A stretch of DNA of 64,000 bases from contig NZ_JRMQ02000002.1 of the NCBI RefSeq assembly GCF_000762845.2, positions 186,001-250,000 of the forward strand, given 5' to 3'. Positions 38,542-47,552 of this stretch are shown in pieces (the stretch's first letter is position 1; the number at the start of each line of letters is the position of its first letter). The notes beneath the pieces were generated by a model. It searched no databases. It saw nothing but the letters and a program-made list of their open reading frames with translations, and was not told the origin of the DNA. Position numbers and translations under genes: made by a program. Source of the DNA: Helicobacter japonicus (GTDB lineage Bacteria; Campylobacterota; Campylobacteria; Campylobacterales; Helicobacteraceae).

Positions 38542-39762
38542 TTATGCTTTGTGAATCTTTGTGAAATGCCACCACAAGAAGATCCCTGCACTTATAAGTA
38601 AAATCACACCATTAATATCAAGCATAAATGGTATGCCACCTATACGCACAAGTGGTTGTGTGATAAAAGGTGAGCAAAATTGCCCCATAAACACACTTGC
38701 CGATAAGAATCCTGCTGCCTTTGCACGCTCACTTTCTCCTGCCATAGATAAAAGCCACGATGTATTATTTACAAGAATAATGCCAAGTCCAGCACCCACG
38801 AGCAATAATGCACAGAGCAAAATTTCATATTTTTGTATGAAGCCTATGAGCAAAAATCCCACACCAATAGCACTTAAAGATATAACATAAAGCAAAAAAA
38901 TACTGAATCTTGCACGAAGCTTTGCGTAAAAAAGTGAAAGAATCGCGGTGCAAACAGAGCTTACCGCTAGGCTAATGCCTATAAGATTCCCACTTTTATT
39001 AAGAGTGTGCGTGATAAAGTGTGGAATCTGTGTAGGCACAACATAAAACATACTCATCGCATAAAATGAAAATACGTAAATAGGTAAAAATTTAAAAAAA
39101 TTAAAATGTATTTTTTCTTGCGTAGTGTTGGTTTTTGGGATATTTCTTTGAGGTTCAAATAACACAAAAAGTGCTAAAAGAAAAATAGCAAAACCAGAGG
39201 CATACACCAAAAAAGGATAACGCCAATCCACATCACTTAATATGCCTCCTAGCACGAGAAAAACCGCACCTCCTCCCGCCATAAAGAATCCTTGCAGTCC
39301 TAATGCTCTCTCACGTTTTGCTCCTTGATAATAATCCCCTATAAGCACACTTACAGCAGTCATTACAAAAGCCGTAGTCACGCCAAAAATTGCCCTTGAA
39401 AACAAAATCCAATAGATATTATTTTCTAAGAAAAAGCCACTTATCCCACTCACACTCCATAAAAAAATCGCAGGATATAAAAATCTCGTGCGTCCATATC
39501 GCTCAAGCAAAAATCCGCTTATAGGTGCAAAAATCATAATAAATAAAGCAGGAAGCGTAAGAATAAGACGTGAAAGCATATCAATATGAGGCACAGAGGC
39601 AAAATGCTCTTCAAAATGAGGAATTGATGGTGCAATGATTGTTCCGCCTAGCACAGTCATTGAAGCGGCTGAAAAAAGTGCGATTTGAAACAATGCAGAA
39701 TCTGTGCGTTTGCTTAACTCTTGCGGAGACTTTGTGGATTCTCGTGATTGTGAATTGTGCAT
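38542..39762 (-). CDS. Major facilitator superfamily transporter (DHA1-like)
   Basis: A 406-aa inner-membrane protein with about 12 hydrophobic helices. The MFS loop 2-3 motif appears as GFLLERYGRTRFLYP, and the motif-C-like region as GLQGFFMAGGGAVFLVLGGIL, which suggests an antiporter of the drug/metabolite DHA1 group. The cytoplasmic N-terminus has 25 polar residues. It begins 13 nt after dnaA on the same strand and may be cotranscribed with it, in the place where many bacteria carry dnaN. The substrate is not predictable. Confidence 0.88.
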   Translation of the reverse strand: MHNSQSRESTKSPQELSKRTDSALFQIALFSAASMTVLGGTIIAPSIPHFEEHFASVPHIDMLSRLILTLPALFIMIFAPISGFLLERYGRTRFLYPAIFLWSVSGISGFFLENNIYWILFSRAIFGVTTAFVMTAVSVLIGDYYQGAKRERALGLQGFFMAGGGAVFLVLGGILSDVDWRYPFLVYASGFAIFLLALFVLFEPQRNIPKTNTTQEKIHFNFFKFLPIYVFSFYAMSMFYVVPTQIPHFITHTLNKSGNLIGISLAVSSVCTAILSLFYAKLRARFSIFLLYVISLSAIGVGFLLIGFIQKYEILLCALLLVGAGLGIILVNNTSWLLSMAGESERAKAAGFLSASVFMGQFCSPFITQPLVRIGGIPFMLDINGVILLISAGIFLWWHFTKIHKA

Positions 39763-39775
39763 ATATTACCTATTC

Positions 39776-41107
39776 TTACGCATTATCTAGACTTTGTTGA
39801 ATCTTGCTTTTAATGTTTTCTATGATACTTTTTGTTGAGCTATTTTGCGCGATTTCTGCCTCAATGGCTTTGAGTGCTTTGCTTACCGAGCTATGATCTT
39901 TCATACCCAACTCTTTGGCAATCATTGGCATAGAGTTAATGGTCAAGTTGCGCGCAAGGTAAATGACCGCACGTCTAGCAAATGCGACTTTACGACTGCG
40001 CTCTTTGGAGACAATTTCGCTAGGTTTAATGTTAAGCTCCTTGCTTACTGCCTTAATAATATTATTTAATGTAATGCTTTCTAATCGTTCATTTTGATAG
40101 CTTTTGAGCACATTTTCTACGACCTTAAGAGTATTGCTTTCAGGTGAGAGATTAAGGTTGAGGTTGATTGCAGAGAGAATCCCTTCAATTTGGCGAATAT
40201 TGCCGTGGATATTAGAGGCGATGTAGTTAATTGTTTCTTTATCAAGATTTATGCGGTTTAGCTCACATTTAGATTCAATAATAGAAATTTTTGTTTCAAG
40301 TTCGGGATTAGTGATTTCTGTCATCATACCTCCCTCAAAACGCGAACGTAACCTGTCTGCTAGTCCTTTAATATCTTTAGGTGGCTTATCACTTGTCATC
40401 ACGATTTGCTTTTGTGCGTTAAAAAGCGCATTGAAGGTGTTTAATAACTCTTCTTGCACACCATCTTTTCCACCTAAAAATTGCACATCATCAATCAATA
40501 AATAATCGCATTTGCGATATTTGTCTCGGAATCCGTCCATTGTGCCACGTTTAATTTTTTCTGTGTATTCATTCAAAAAAGCCTCTGCCGTAGCATATAT
40601 TACATTTTTATTTTGTTCTTTGACATAGTTACCTATGGCATTTAAAAGGTGGGTTTTGCCAAGCCCAGAATTACCATAAAAAAGGACGGGATTATAAGCA
40701 CTTGCTTGTTTGTCGGCTATTACTTTAGCCACAGTGAAGGCATACTCGTTTGACTTGCCAACAATGAAATTTCCAAAAAGATAGTGGGGAATGAGAGAAA
40801 GAGAATTTGTTTGAAGATATGTTACGCTTTTATTGATTTTTAAACTTTTCACATTGCTATTTTTTTCTTTTATTTTGATGTGAATTTCTGGGCGAATAGC
40901 ATTGCTATTTTCTTCCTCAAATGCAGTGGCAATAGAATCAAGATAATTACTTTTTATCCAATTTGCCACAAAAATATTTGGCACATAAAAAACCTCTAAG
41001 TCCGTCCTAGAAGCATTTTCATCATATTCCATAAGCGAAATATAAGAATCATATTCTTGGGGTGATAGCTTGTTTTTAAGTTTTTTTAATATATTATTTA
41101 TACGCAA
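39776..41107 (-). CDS. dnaA: Chromosomal replication initiator protein DnaA
   Basis: The AAA+ initiator that binds DnaA boxes and melts the origin. The 443-aa protein has the N-terminal interaction domain, Walker A FYGNSGLGKTHLLNAIGN (near residue 148), Walker B LLIDDVQFLGGK, the sensor region GLADRLRSRFEGGM and the C-terminal DNA-binding helix with MKDHSSVSKALKAIE. The start appears to be TTG (TTG CGT ATA AAT), with GAGG about nine bases upstream. The 160-nt gap upstream, shared with ruvC, contains DnaA-box-like sites. Confidence 0.98.
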   Translation of the reverse strand: MRINNILKKLKNKLSPQEYDSYISLMEYDENASRTDLEVFYVPNIFVANWIKSNYLDSIATAFEEENSNAIRPEIHIKIKEKNSNVKSLKINKSVTYLQTNSLSLIPHYLFGNFIVGKSNEYAFTVAKVIADKQASAYNPVLFYGNSGLGKTHLLNAIGNYVKEQNKNVIYATAEAFLNEYTEKIKRGTMDGFRDKYRKCDYLLIDDVQFLGGKDGVQEELLNTFNALFNAQKQIVMTSDKPPKDIKGLADRLRSRFEGGMMTEITNPELETKISIIESKCELNRINLDKETINYIASNIHGNIRQIEGILSAINLNLNLSPESNTLKVVENVLKSYQNERLESITLNNIIKAVSKELNIKPSEIVSKERSRKVAFARRAVIYLARNLTINSMPMIAKELGMKDHSSVSKALKAIEAEIAQNSSTKSIIENIKSKIQQSLDNA

Positions 41108-41147
41108 TTTTTAAACCTCATATAAAAAATTATTGTAAATTTTATAA

Positions 41148-41167
41148 TGTGAATAAAATGTGAAAAG
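41148..41167 (-). promoter_or_regulatory. DnaA-box-like sites upstream of dnaA
   Basis: TGTGAATAA (41148-41156; complement TTATTCACA) and the weaker TGTGAAAAG (41159-41167) lie in tandem in the dnaA-ruvC gap. A third partial match, TCATTCAAA, is at 41188-41196 on the plus strand. The cluster could be part of oriC or a dnaA autoregulatory site. Confidence 0.45.
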
Positions 41168-41267
41168 TTGCTTTCGTGGCTAGCACATCATTCAAAAGAT
41201 TGTTCAGCTTAAAGCCTCGAATTAAAAAGGTAATCATAATGCAAAAAACTTTTAATTTGGATTAAAT

Positions 41268-41774
41268 GTGTATATCTTAGGCATTGATCCCGGTAGTAGA
41301 AATTGTGGTTATGCTGTTATTGATTCTATTCCCACACACTCTCCTAAGCTCGTTGAAGCTGGTATTATTAAGATTAGAGAGCGTGAGTTGCAAACACAGA
41401 TTCTAGAATTTGTCGAGGGTATTGATTTGGTGCTGAAAGGACATCAAATTGATGAGGTGGCAATTGAAGATATATTTTTTGCCTACAATCCTCAAAGTGT
41501 GATAAAGCTTGCGCAATTTCGTGGGGCATTAAGCCTGAAGATTCTCCAAGAAATCGGGTATTTTGCTGAATATACTCCCCTGCAAGTGAAAAAAGCACTC
41601 ACCGGCAATGGTAAGGCAGACAAAACACAAGTTGCGTTTATGGTAAAGCGTATTTTAGGGATTAAAGGCGAGATTAAACCTCTTGATATTACCGATGCTA
41701 TTGCTATTGCTATTACGCATTCCCAAAGAGTTGCCCTTAATGGCTTAGATTCTAAAATATCTATTAATACATAA
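41268..41774 (+). CDS. ruvC: Holliday junction endonuclease RuvC
   Basis: Resolves Holliday junctions during recombination, working with RuvAB. The 168-aa RNase H-like fold shows the first catalytic aspartate in [15 protein letters not shown], a glutamate in [11 protein letters not shown], and the C-terminal [12 protein letters not shown]. The start is GTG. It is divergent from dnaA and is followed 26 nt later by the secretion-like operon. Confidence 0.96.
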   Translation: MYILGIDPGSRNCGYAVIDSIPTHSPKLVEAGIIKIRERELQTQILEFVEGIDLVLKGHQIDEVAIEDIFFAYNPQSVIKLAQFRGALSLKILQEIGYFAEYTPLQVKKALTGNGKADKTQVAFMVKRILGIKGEIKPLDITDAIAIAITHSQRVALNGLDSKISINT

Positions 41775-41800
41775 AATAACAAGAATATAAAGCTTTTAGT

Positions 41801-43255
41801 ATGGCATCTTCCTCTGCACTAGGTTTTTTTGATTTGCAAACGCATACTGCCTATACACTTAGAGACAATAACCTCTCTCTTCATACAAAAAAGCCAAAGT
41901 CTGTGGATATTCTCTGCCCACCATTAGCATATTTCACACATCTTTTACTTGAGGTTGCGCAAGAATCTCTACATAACCCCAATCTTTCATCACTGCTTTT
42001 TGCTCTTGCTTATCAAAAATCTGCCTTAAATGAGCCACCTTACAGCTACGAGCTTTATTTCACCCAGCGTCCCCATCTTTTTGATGAACAAAAAAGTATA
42101 TGTGAATGCTTTTTTTATCATAAAATTCAATGTATGCAAGATTTTGCACCTTTGCCAAAAGCACATATTGTTACGAGTGATATATTTTTGCCTTGTGCAT
42201 TGAGTGTGTTTGGTGTGCATTCACCCTTTGTGGTATGGATAGAATCTTTTTTGTGTTATTTTGACAATGGCATTTTAAAAGAAGCATTGCCTTGTGCTTT
42301 GCAAGAGCAAGAGGCACAGAACAAAACAGAATCTTCTAGTAATCCGCTTCTTACGCTCATAAACACACATATCGCTTATTTACAAGAAGCCTATAATCAA
42401 CATTTTACGCAGCTTTATTATTTTGGAGAAAAGAAATGTGTCAATGCCTTTATCCTTGCGCTTCAAACAGAACTAAGTGAGAAAAATCTCACTGCATTAG
42501 AGAGCAAAAATGCCAATTTTGTGGCAGATTCTATGATAACAGAATCTTTACAGATACATTTATCTCATACTATCCATAATCAAACGCTTCATATAGCCCC
42601 GCTTAGCCACTTGTGCGAATCTACATATCACTTAGATTTTCAATCTCTAAAGGCGACTTTAGCTTTGCATTATGCTACTCTTGTAGAAAGCAAGGTATTG
42701 CCAAATTTTGCCTCAAAACCCCTACTACACAAAAAGTTATTCTATACACTTGTTGTTTTATTTGTGATGTTTATATGTATCATTCCTTTAAGTTTTGTTT
42801 TGTATAACTACTCTTTGCAGCGCGCTATTGTTGAGATTAATGCTCAAAGTGATAATCTTTTTACTTCTACCGACTTGGAATCTCAAAATCCCTCCTCTAG
42901 TTCATATAGCACGATTCAAGGACTTATGCGTGAAAAAGAATATTTTATTTCACATTTGCAAGATTTTTCTTTATGGCAACAAAGCTACAATGAGCGATAT
43001 ATCTTTATGCAGAGTATTTTTAAGGAGCATACAGCCCATATAAATTATGAAGAAATAAGCTTTTATTTTACACCTCGCATTTTTGTTGCTTCACTTGAGG
43101 TGAGTGCAGAAAGCAAGATTCACATATCCCAATTTCTTGCTCTTTTTAACACTCACAACCAACGGGCTTTTATGTTAAAGCCTATGCAAGAAAAGCCACA
43201 CAAAGAATCCTTACGCTTTTATGCGTCTATTATCGTGGTGCATTATGCAATTTAA
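41801..43255 (+). CDS. Bitopic assembly protein of a type II secretion/type IV pilus-like system (GspL/PilMN-like)
   Basis: A 484-aa protein: a cytoplasmic N-terminal region of about 305 residues, one membrane helix (about residues 310-332, FYTLVVLFVMFICIIPLSFVLY) and a 150-aa periplasmic end. This layout is that of GspL or a PilM-PilN fusion, which connects the cytoplasmic ATPase to the inner-membrane platform. No actin-like ATP motif is obvious, so the N-terminal fold is inferred. It opens a compact run with PilO, PilP, secretin, ATPase and platform genes; in Campylobacter the equivalent place is held by a Cts protein needed for DNA uptake. Confidence 0.6.
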   Translation: MASSSALGFFDLQTHTAYTLRDNNLSLHTKKPKSVDILCPPLAYFTHLLLEVAQESLHNPNLSSLLFALAYQKSALNEPPYSYELYFTQRPHLFDEQKSICECFFYHKIQCMQDFAPLPKAHIVTSDIFLPCALSVFGVHSPFVVWIESFLCYFDNGILKEALPCALQEQEAQNKTESSSNPLLTLINTHIAYLQEAYNQHFTQLYYFGEKKCVNAFILALQTELSEKNLTALESKNANFVADSMITESLQIHLSHTIHNQTLHIAPLSHLCESTYHLDFQSLKATLALHYATLVESKVLPNFASKPLLHKKLFYTLVVLFVMFICIIPLSFVLYNYSLQRAIVEINAQSDNLFTSTDLESQNPSSSSYSTIQGLMREKEYFISHLQDFSLWQQSYNERYIFMQSIFKEHTAHINYEEISFYFTPRIFVASLEVSAESKIHISQFLALFNTHNQRAFMLKPMQEKPHKESLRFYASIIVVHYAI

Positions 43256-43883
43256 GTTTTATGTTTTGTTTATGAAAGCGCAAAAGTTTGCATACAACTT
43301 TCTTTCCACAAAAACTACACGAGAGAAATATCTCATTTGCACGGCTATAAGCCTTTGTATTGTATTTGTTATACTTGATTTTGTTTATATGCCACTATTT
43401 GAACGTTATCGTGCCCTTAGCACATTGCATACGCATACACAAAGAGAATTTATACTTTCTGCAGATTCTATGCTAAGTGCCAAAAATGCTCATTTAGAAC
43501 AAATGCAATCCTTGCAAACAGAGCTATCTCACTTAGAATCTAGCCTTGCACCTATACAAAGATACATCAGCACACAAGAGCCACCTTTTAATCCCTTTGC
43601 CTTTATGCCTGTGGTGATTGATTTTGTCAAAAACTCTAACCTTACACTTACTTCATTTGCGCCATATCAAGCACTTAATGCACTTAATATAGAGGGAACA
43701 GGGCATTTTGATGATATGATTTCCCTGCTCTCATTTATAGAATCTTACCCATTTTTAAGCATTGATTTTTTTCATCTTGCGCCACGAGGTAATGCAGATA
43801 TTGCCTTTGATATGCTTATTGTGGATCATCGTTCATTGAGGCAAGAGCCGCCAACACAAGAACAGATAAGGGAGGCAAAATGA
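43245..43883 (+). CDS. PilO/GspM-like inner-membrane protein
   Basis: A 212-aa bitopic protein with one N-terminal membrane helix (YLICTAISLCIVFVILDFVY), a coiled coil (about residues 65-100, SAKNAHLEQMQSLQTELSHL) and a periplasmic ferredoxin-like domain. This is the PilO/GspM plan. The ATG at 43245 overlaps the stop of the preceding gene; an earlier in-frame ATG at 43221 is also possible. It overlaps the next gene by ATGA. The assignment rests on topology and position. Confidence 0.6.
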   Translation: MQFKFYVLFMKAQKFAYNFLSTKTTREKYLICTAISLCIVFVILDFVYMPLFERYRALSTLHTHTQREFILSADSMLSAKNAHLEQMQSLQTELSHLESSLAPIQRYISTQEPPFNPFAFMPVVIDFVKNSNLTLTSFAPYQALNALNIEGTGHFDDMISLLSFIESYPFLSIDFFHLAPRGNADIAFDMLIVDHRSLRQEPPTQEQIREAK

Positions 43884-44278
43884 GACATTTTTTTCTTTTT
43901 CCTTTTTGTTTCTTTTCTCTTTGTGCTATGGATATAGCACAAGTTGAGCACTTACTCTCATCTTTGCAAAATTTCTCCAAAACTCAAAGCCTTGATACAT
44001 TAGAGAATTTGCCTAATCCTTTTGAAAATAGCCCAATCCACACGCAGGATTCGCTCAAACTCTATGCAATTATCAATAAAAAAGCCCTTGTTAATGGAGA
44101 ATGGTTGAGCAAAGGTGAAAGCATACAGGGTTATATAATTCTTGATATACAAGACCAATATATCATCGCACAAAAAGGCAAAATACAAAAAAGTGTCATC
44201 ATAGGAGAGGGCATAGAGACAGAGAAGGATACACAATCCTATATCGATGAGGATAAAAACGAGAAAGTGGGGGAATAG
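43880..44278 (+). CDS. PilP/GspC-like periplasmic protein
   Basis: A 132-aa exported protein with a signal peptide (MRHFFLFPFCFFSLCAMD). A linker (SLDTLENLPNPFENSP) leads into a small beta-domain: AIINKKALVNGEWLSKGESI, YIILDIQDQYIIAQKGK. This matches the homology-region fold of PilP/GspC, which docks on the secretin, and Campylobacter CtsR has a comparable size and position. A gap of 83 nt separates it from the secretin gene. Confidence 0.6.
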   Translation: MRHFFLFPFCFFSLCAMDIAQVEHLLSSLQNFSKTQSLDTLENLPNPFENSPIHTQDSLKLYAIINKKALVNGEWLSKGESIQGYIILDIQDQYIIAQKGKIQKSVIIGEGIETEKDTQSYIDEDKNEKVGE

Positions 44279-44361
44279 CTTATTACTTTTATAAGTTATA
44301 CTTAAAGAAAGAGCAAGATTCACATTGAGTATGTGATATTTGCGCAGCATAAGGAGGGGGA

Positions 44362-46029
44362 GTGAAAGGGCGGTATTTATCATTTTGGCTTTGTTTTTCT
44401 TTGCCATTAGGGCTTTTTGCTTGCGATACACCTATTAATATTCGCTCTCATAGCAATGTTCCTTTAAGTAAGATTATTGAAGAAATTGCTGCACAATGTC
44501 GCCTTAATGTTGTTTATTTACAAGCAAATACTAAATCTATGCTTGATGGCAAAAAGACAGCCATTCATATCATAAATAAACCTTTGACCCACACTCTTAA
44601 TAGCCTCATACTCGGTAATGATTTTTATTATGTTCTTGAGCGCGATGTGCTTAAAATCGGCTCGCTTTTAACAAAAACTTTTGAGATTCACTACATTGCT
44701 ACCACGCGTGTAGGCTCAAGCAATACTGATATTGTGTTTTCACAGGATAATCACACACAAAACCTCTATGGTATGTCGTATTCTGGCATAACACACTCAC
44801 CCCTTAGCATTTCAAATTTTGAAATTGATTCACAAGCGCATAAAATGGCGATAGGCAAAGCAACTGCTAACAATCCAAACATCGGTAAAAGTGGGACAAA
44901 AATTTATAGCATTGATGAAATTGATTTTTGGGGTGAATTGTATAATGAAATTTCAGGTATTGCTTATGCGCCGGGCGATATGTATCAACCTCAATTCAAT
45001 GAGCTAAGAAATAAAAACAAAGATATTGTTATCAACAAAGCTGCAGGGTTGCTTACTATTACTGCTACGCCTTTGCAAATACGGCGTGTTGAGGCTTATA
45101 TACAGAATCTTAACGAGAAGATTCAGAGGCAGGTGCTTATTGATGTGCATATTTTCAACCTTCAGCATACAAATAACCAAACCTATGGTGTGGATTGGAA
45201 TGAGTTTTATAAATTAGGAAATCTCCTCACTCTTCCGCCAAGCGCAGATTCTCAAAGCAGCAACGCTCGTCTTGATTCTAGTGGGAGTAGCTTTGCGATT
45301 AATGTTTTCTCACAAGGTGTGAGCATTCAACGAGTCGTAGAGTTTCTTAGAACTTATGGTGATGTGCAATCTATCTCTAATCCAAAAGTGCTCACACTGA
45401 ATAATCAACCTGCAATGATTAGTGTGGGGAGTGTGCTACGATATTCTCAAAACACTACCTATCAGACGACCACACAAGGCACTTCAATACAAAACAATGC
45501 TCAAGCCTTTCCTTCTGTGTTTGCTGGGATTTTACTTGATGTAACACCAAGTATTAAAGAGAATAAAATCATTTTAAAAATCAATCCTTCCATTACCAAA
45601 ACTAAAGATATTGCAGTTGAAAATCAAACTACTGCACTTGAAAGTCCGCCCAATCTTTCTACAAAGCAGCTTTCATCACTCGTGCAAGTAAAAAATGGAG
45701 AGCAAATTATACTCGGGGGCTTGATTGATAAAATAGAGGGACAGACTATTAGAAAAATTCCTATTTTAGGAGATATTCCACTTGTAAAATATCTTTTTAG
45801 TTATAAGAAAAATATTAAAGAAACACAAGAAATGGTTATCGTCATAGCTCCTCATATTATCGATTTAGAATCCGTTTCTTCTATAAATGCTTCAATGAGC
45901 GATTCGATGAGAGAAATTATAAACAAAGGCACGGATTCTCATACGCATATTTTGATTGATGATAAAAACCCACAAAACATTCAAGATTCTATGCAATCTT
46001 ATCAGCCTACAAATGAGTCTGCACAATGA
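44362..46029 (+). CDS. Secretin of the type II/type IV pilus family (MshL/CtsD-like)
   Basis: An outer-membrane channel protein of 555 aa. A signal peptide (residues 1-20, ending LGLFAC; lipobox-like) is followed by a secretin-and-TonB N-terminal domain (VPLSKIIEEIAAQCRLNVVY), an N1-type domain (TPLQIRRVEAYIQNLNEKI) and the beta-barrel secretin core with GLIDKIEGQTIRKIPILGD and MVIVIAPHII. The GTG start has a perfect AAGGAGG three to four bases upstream. It ends overlapping the ATPase gene. In Campylobacter the homologous CtsD is needed for natural transformation; that role here is inference. Confidence 0.9.
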   Translation: MKGRYLSFWLCFSLPLGLFACDTPINIRSHSNVPLSKIIEEIAAQCRLNVVYLQANTKSMLDGKKTAIHIINKPLTHTLNSLILGNDFYYVLERDVLKIGSLLTKTFEIHYIATTRVGSSNTDIVFSQDNHTQNLYGMSYSGITHSPLSISNFEIDSQAHKMAIGKATANNPNIGKSGTKIYSIDEIDFWGELYNEISGIAYAPGDMYQPQFNELRNKNKDIVINKAAGLLTITATPLQIRRVEAYIQNLNEKIQRQVLIDVHIFNLQHTNNQTYGVDWNEFYKLGNLLTLPPSADSQSSNARLDSSGSSFAINVFSQGVSIQRVVEFLRTYGDVQSISNPKVLTLNNQPAMISVGSVLRYSQNTTYQTTTQGTSIQNNAQAFPSVFAGILLDVTPSIKENKIILKINPSITKTKDIAVENQTTALESPPNLSTKQLSSLVQVKNGEQIILGGLIDKIEGQTIRKIPILGDIPLVKYLFSYKKNIKETQEMVIVIAPHIIDLESVSSINASMSDSMREIINKGTDSHTHILIDDKNPQNIQDSMQSYQPTNESAQ

Positions 46030-47552
46030 GTTTTCCTGCAGCGAGTTTGCATAGCATTGCACTAAGCGAATCTTGCCTCAATGTATTAGAGCATAAATTT
46101 ATCTACAAACACCAATGCTTAGTATTTTATATAAGTGAGAGCGCAGAGGAGATTCACATCGCACTCACTTCAGACAAAGCTCCACTAGGGCTTATCCGAG
46201 CTCATATTTTACAACTTTATCCACAGGCACAATTGCAGTTTTTCATTACTACTGAGCAGGATTTTAAGATTCAGTCTCATCACATTTATCTTTTTCAACA
46301 TTTTAATGTGCTAAAAAATACTCTTCTTCAAAGGCATACAGGTCCAAACCAAAGTAATGAAGCAGATTCCACTATGAGTGCAGTAGCATTGCTTGATTTT
46401 ATTTTGCACACTTGTATTGAGGAAAAAGCAAGTGATATACATTTTGAATCTTTTGTGGAGAATGGGCGGAGTGCGGCTCGTATAAGGGTGCGTGTAGATG
46501 GTATGTTAAGAGAAATTTTTAGTTTAGAATCTTGTGTGCTTGATGCATTAAGTTCGCGTCTAAAACTTGAATGTGAGCTTGATATTACCCAAATGAGACA
46601 AGGTCAAGATGGGCGTTTTAGTAGGGAATTTGATGGTAATGCCTATGATTTTCGTCTCTCTATTCTTCCAGTTTTTGGTGGAGAATCGCTCGTGGTTAGA
46701 ATTCTTTGCAAAAGCGCACAAAACTTAACTCTCCAGTCATTAGGTTTAGATACTTCGCATTTGGCGATTATTTCATCTCATATATGTTCTCCTCAAGGTA
46801 TTATTTTTCTTACAGGTCCCACAGGAAGTGGTAAATCAACGACACTTTGCGCAATATTAGAATCTATAAAATCTTCGGATAAGAAAATTATTACTCTTGA
46901 AGATCCTATCGAGTATCATATACAGCTAACAACGCAGGTTCTCATCAATAACAAGTGTGATTTTGGCTTTAGTAATGCCCTTAGGTCGATTTTGCGACAC
47001 GACCCTGATGTGCTGATGATTGGGGAAATACGCGATAAAGAGAGCCTTGATATTGCATTAAGGGCTTCTTTAACAGGGCATTTAGTGTTTAGCACTTTAC
47101 ACGCTAATGATTCTCTTAGTGTGGTTGAGCGTTTGCTTGATATGGGCGCACAGAGCTATCTTCTTGCTTCAAGTATGCGCCTTATACTCTCTCAAAGGCT
47201 TGTAAGAAAATTATGTGAATCTTGCAAAATACCGCTTTCACATCAAGCAATGTATGATAAACTTTCACAGGCTAATCTCGTGCATTTGTGGGAAGATTTG
47301 CAAGGTGGAAGCTTTTTTGCTCCTCGTGGCTGTGTGCATTGTAATATGCAAGGTTTTAGCGGACGCTTATTGTGTGTTGAGGTCTTGCAAAACTCATCTG
47401 TGCTTTGTGAGTATATTAAATCACATAATAAAAATACCACCCTTGCCGCTCTCAAGGAGTTAGGCTTTAAAAGCTTACTTGAAGAAGGTATGAGTTTAGT
47501 TAAAAACGGACAGAGTAGCTTTGAAGAAATTTATAGGATTTGCAATATATGA
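46026..47552 (+). CDS. GspE/PilB-family secretion ATPase (CtsE-like)
   Basis: A cytoplasmic hexameric ATPase that drives pilus or pseudopilus assembly. The 508-aa chain has the Asp box with EEKASDIHFESF, Walker A FLTGPTGSGKSTTLCAILE, the atypical Walker B VLMIGEIRDKESLDIALRA, the His box SLTGHLVFSTLHANDS and a C-terminal tetracysteine zinc motif (CESC...CVHC). All catalytic elements are intact. ATGA overlaps occur at both ends of the gene, so translation is coupled to the secretin and the platform protein. Confidence 0.93.
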   Translation: MSFPAASLHSIALSESCLNVLEHKFIYKHQCLVFYISESAEEIHIALTSDKAPLGLIRAHILQLYPQAQLQFFITTEQDFKIQSHHIYLFQHFNVLKNTLLQRHTGPNQSNEADSTMSAVALLDFILHTCIEEKASDIHFESFVENGRSAARIRVRVDGMLREIFSLESCVLDALSSRLKLECELDITQMRQGQDGRFSREFDGNAYDFRLSILPVFGGESLVVRILCKSAQNLTLQSLGLDTSHLAIISSHICSPQGIIFLTGPTGSGKSTTLCAILESIKSSDKKIITLEDPIEYHIQLTTQVLINNKCDFGFSNALRSILRHDPDVLMIGEIRDKESLDIALRASLTGHLVFSTLHANDSLSVVERLLDMGAQSYLLASSMRLILSQRLVRKLCESCKIPLSHQAMYDKLSQANLVHLWEDLQGGSFFAPRGCVHCNMQGFSGRLLCVEVLQNSSVLCEYIKSHNKNTTLAALKELGFKSLLEEGMSLVKNGQSSFEEIYRICNI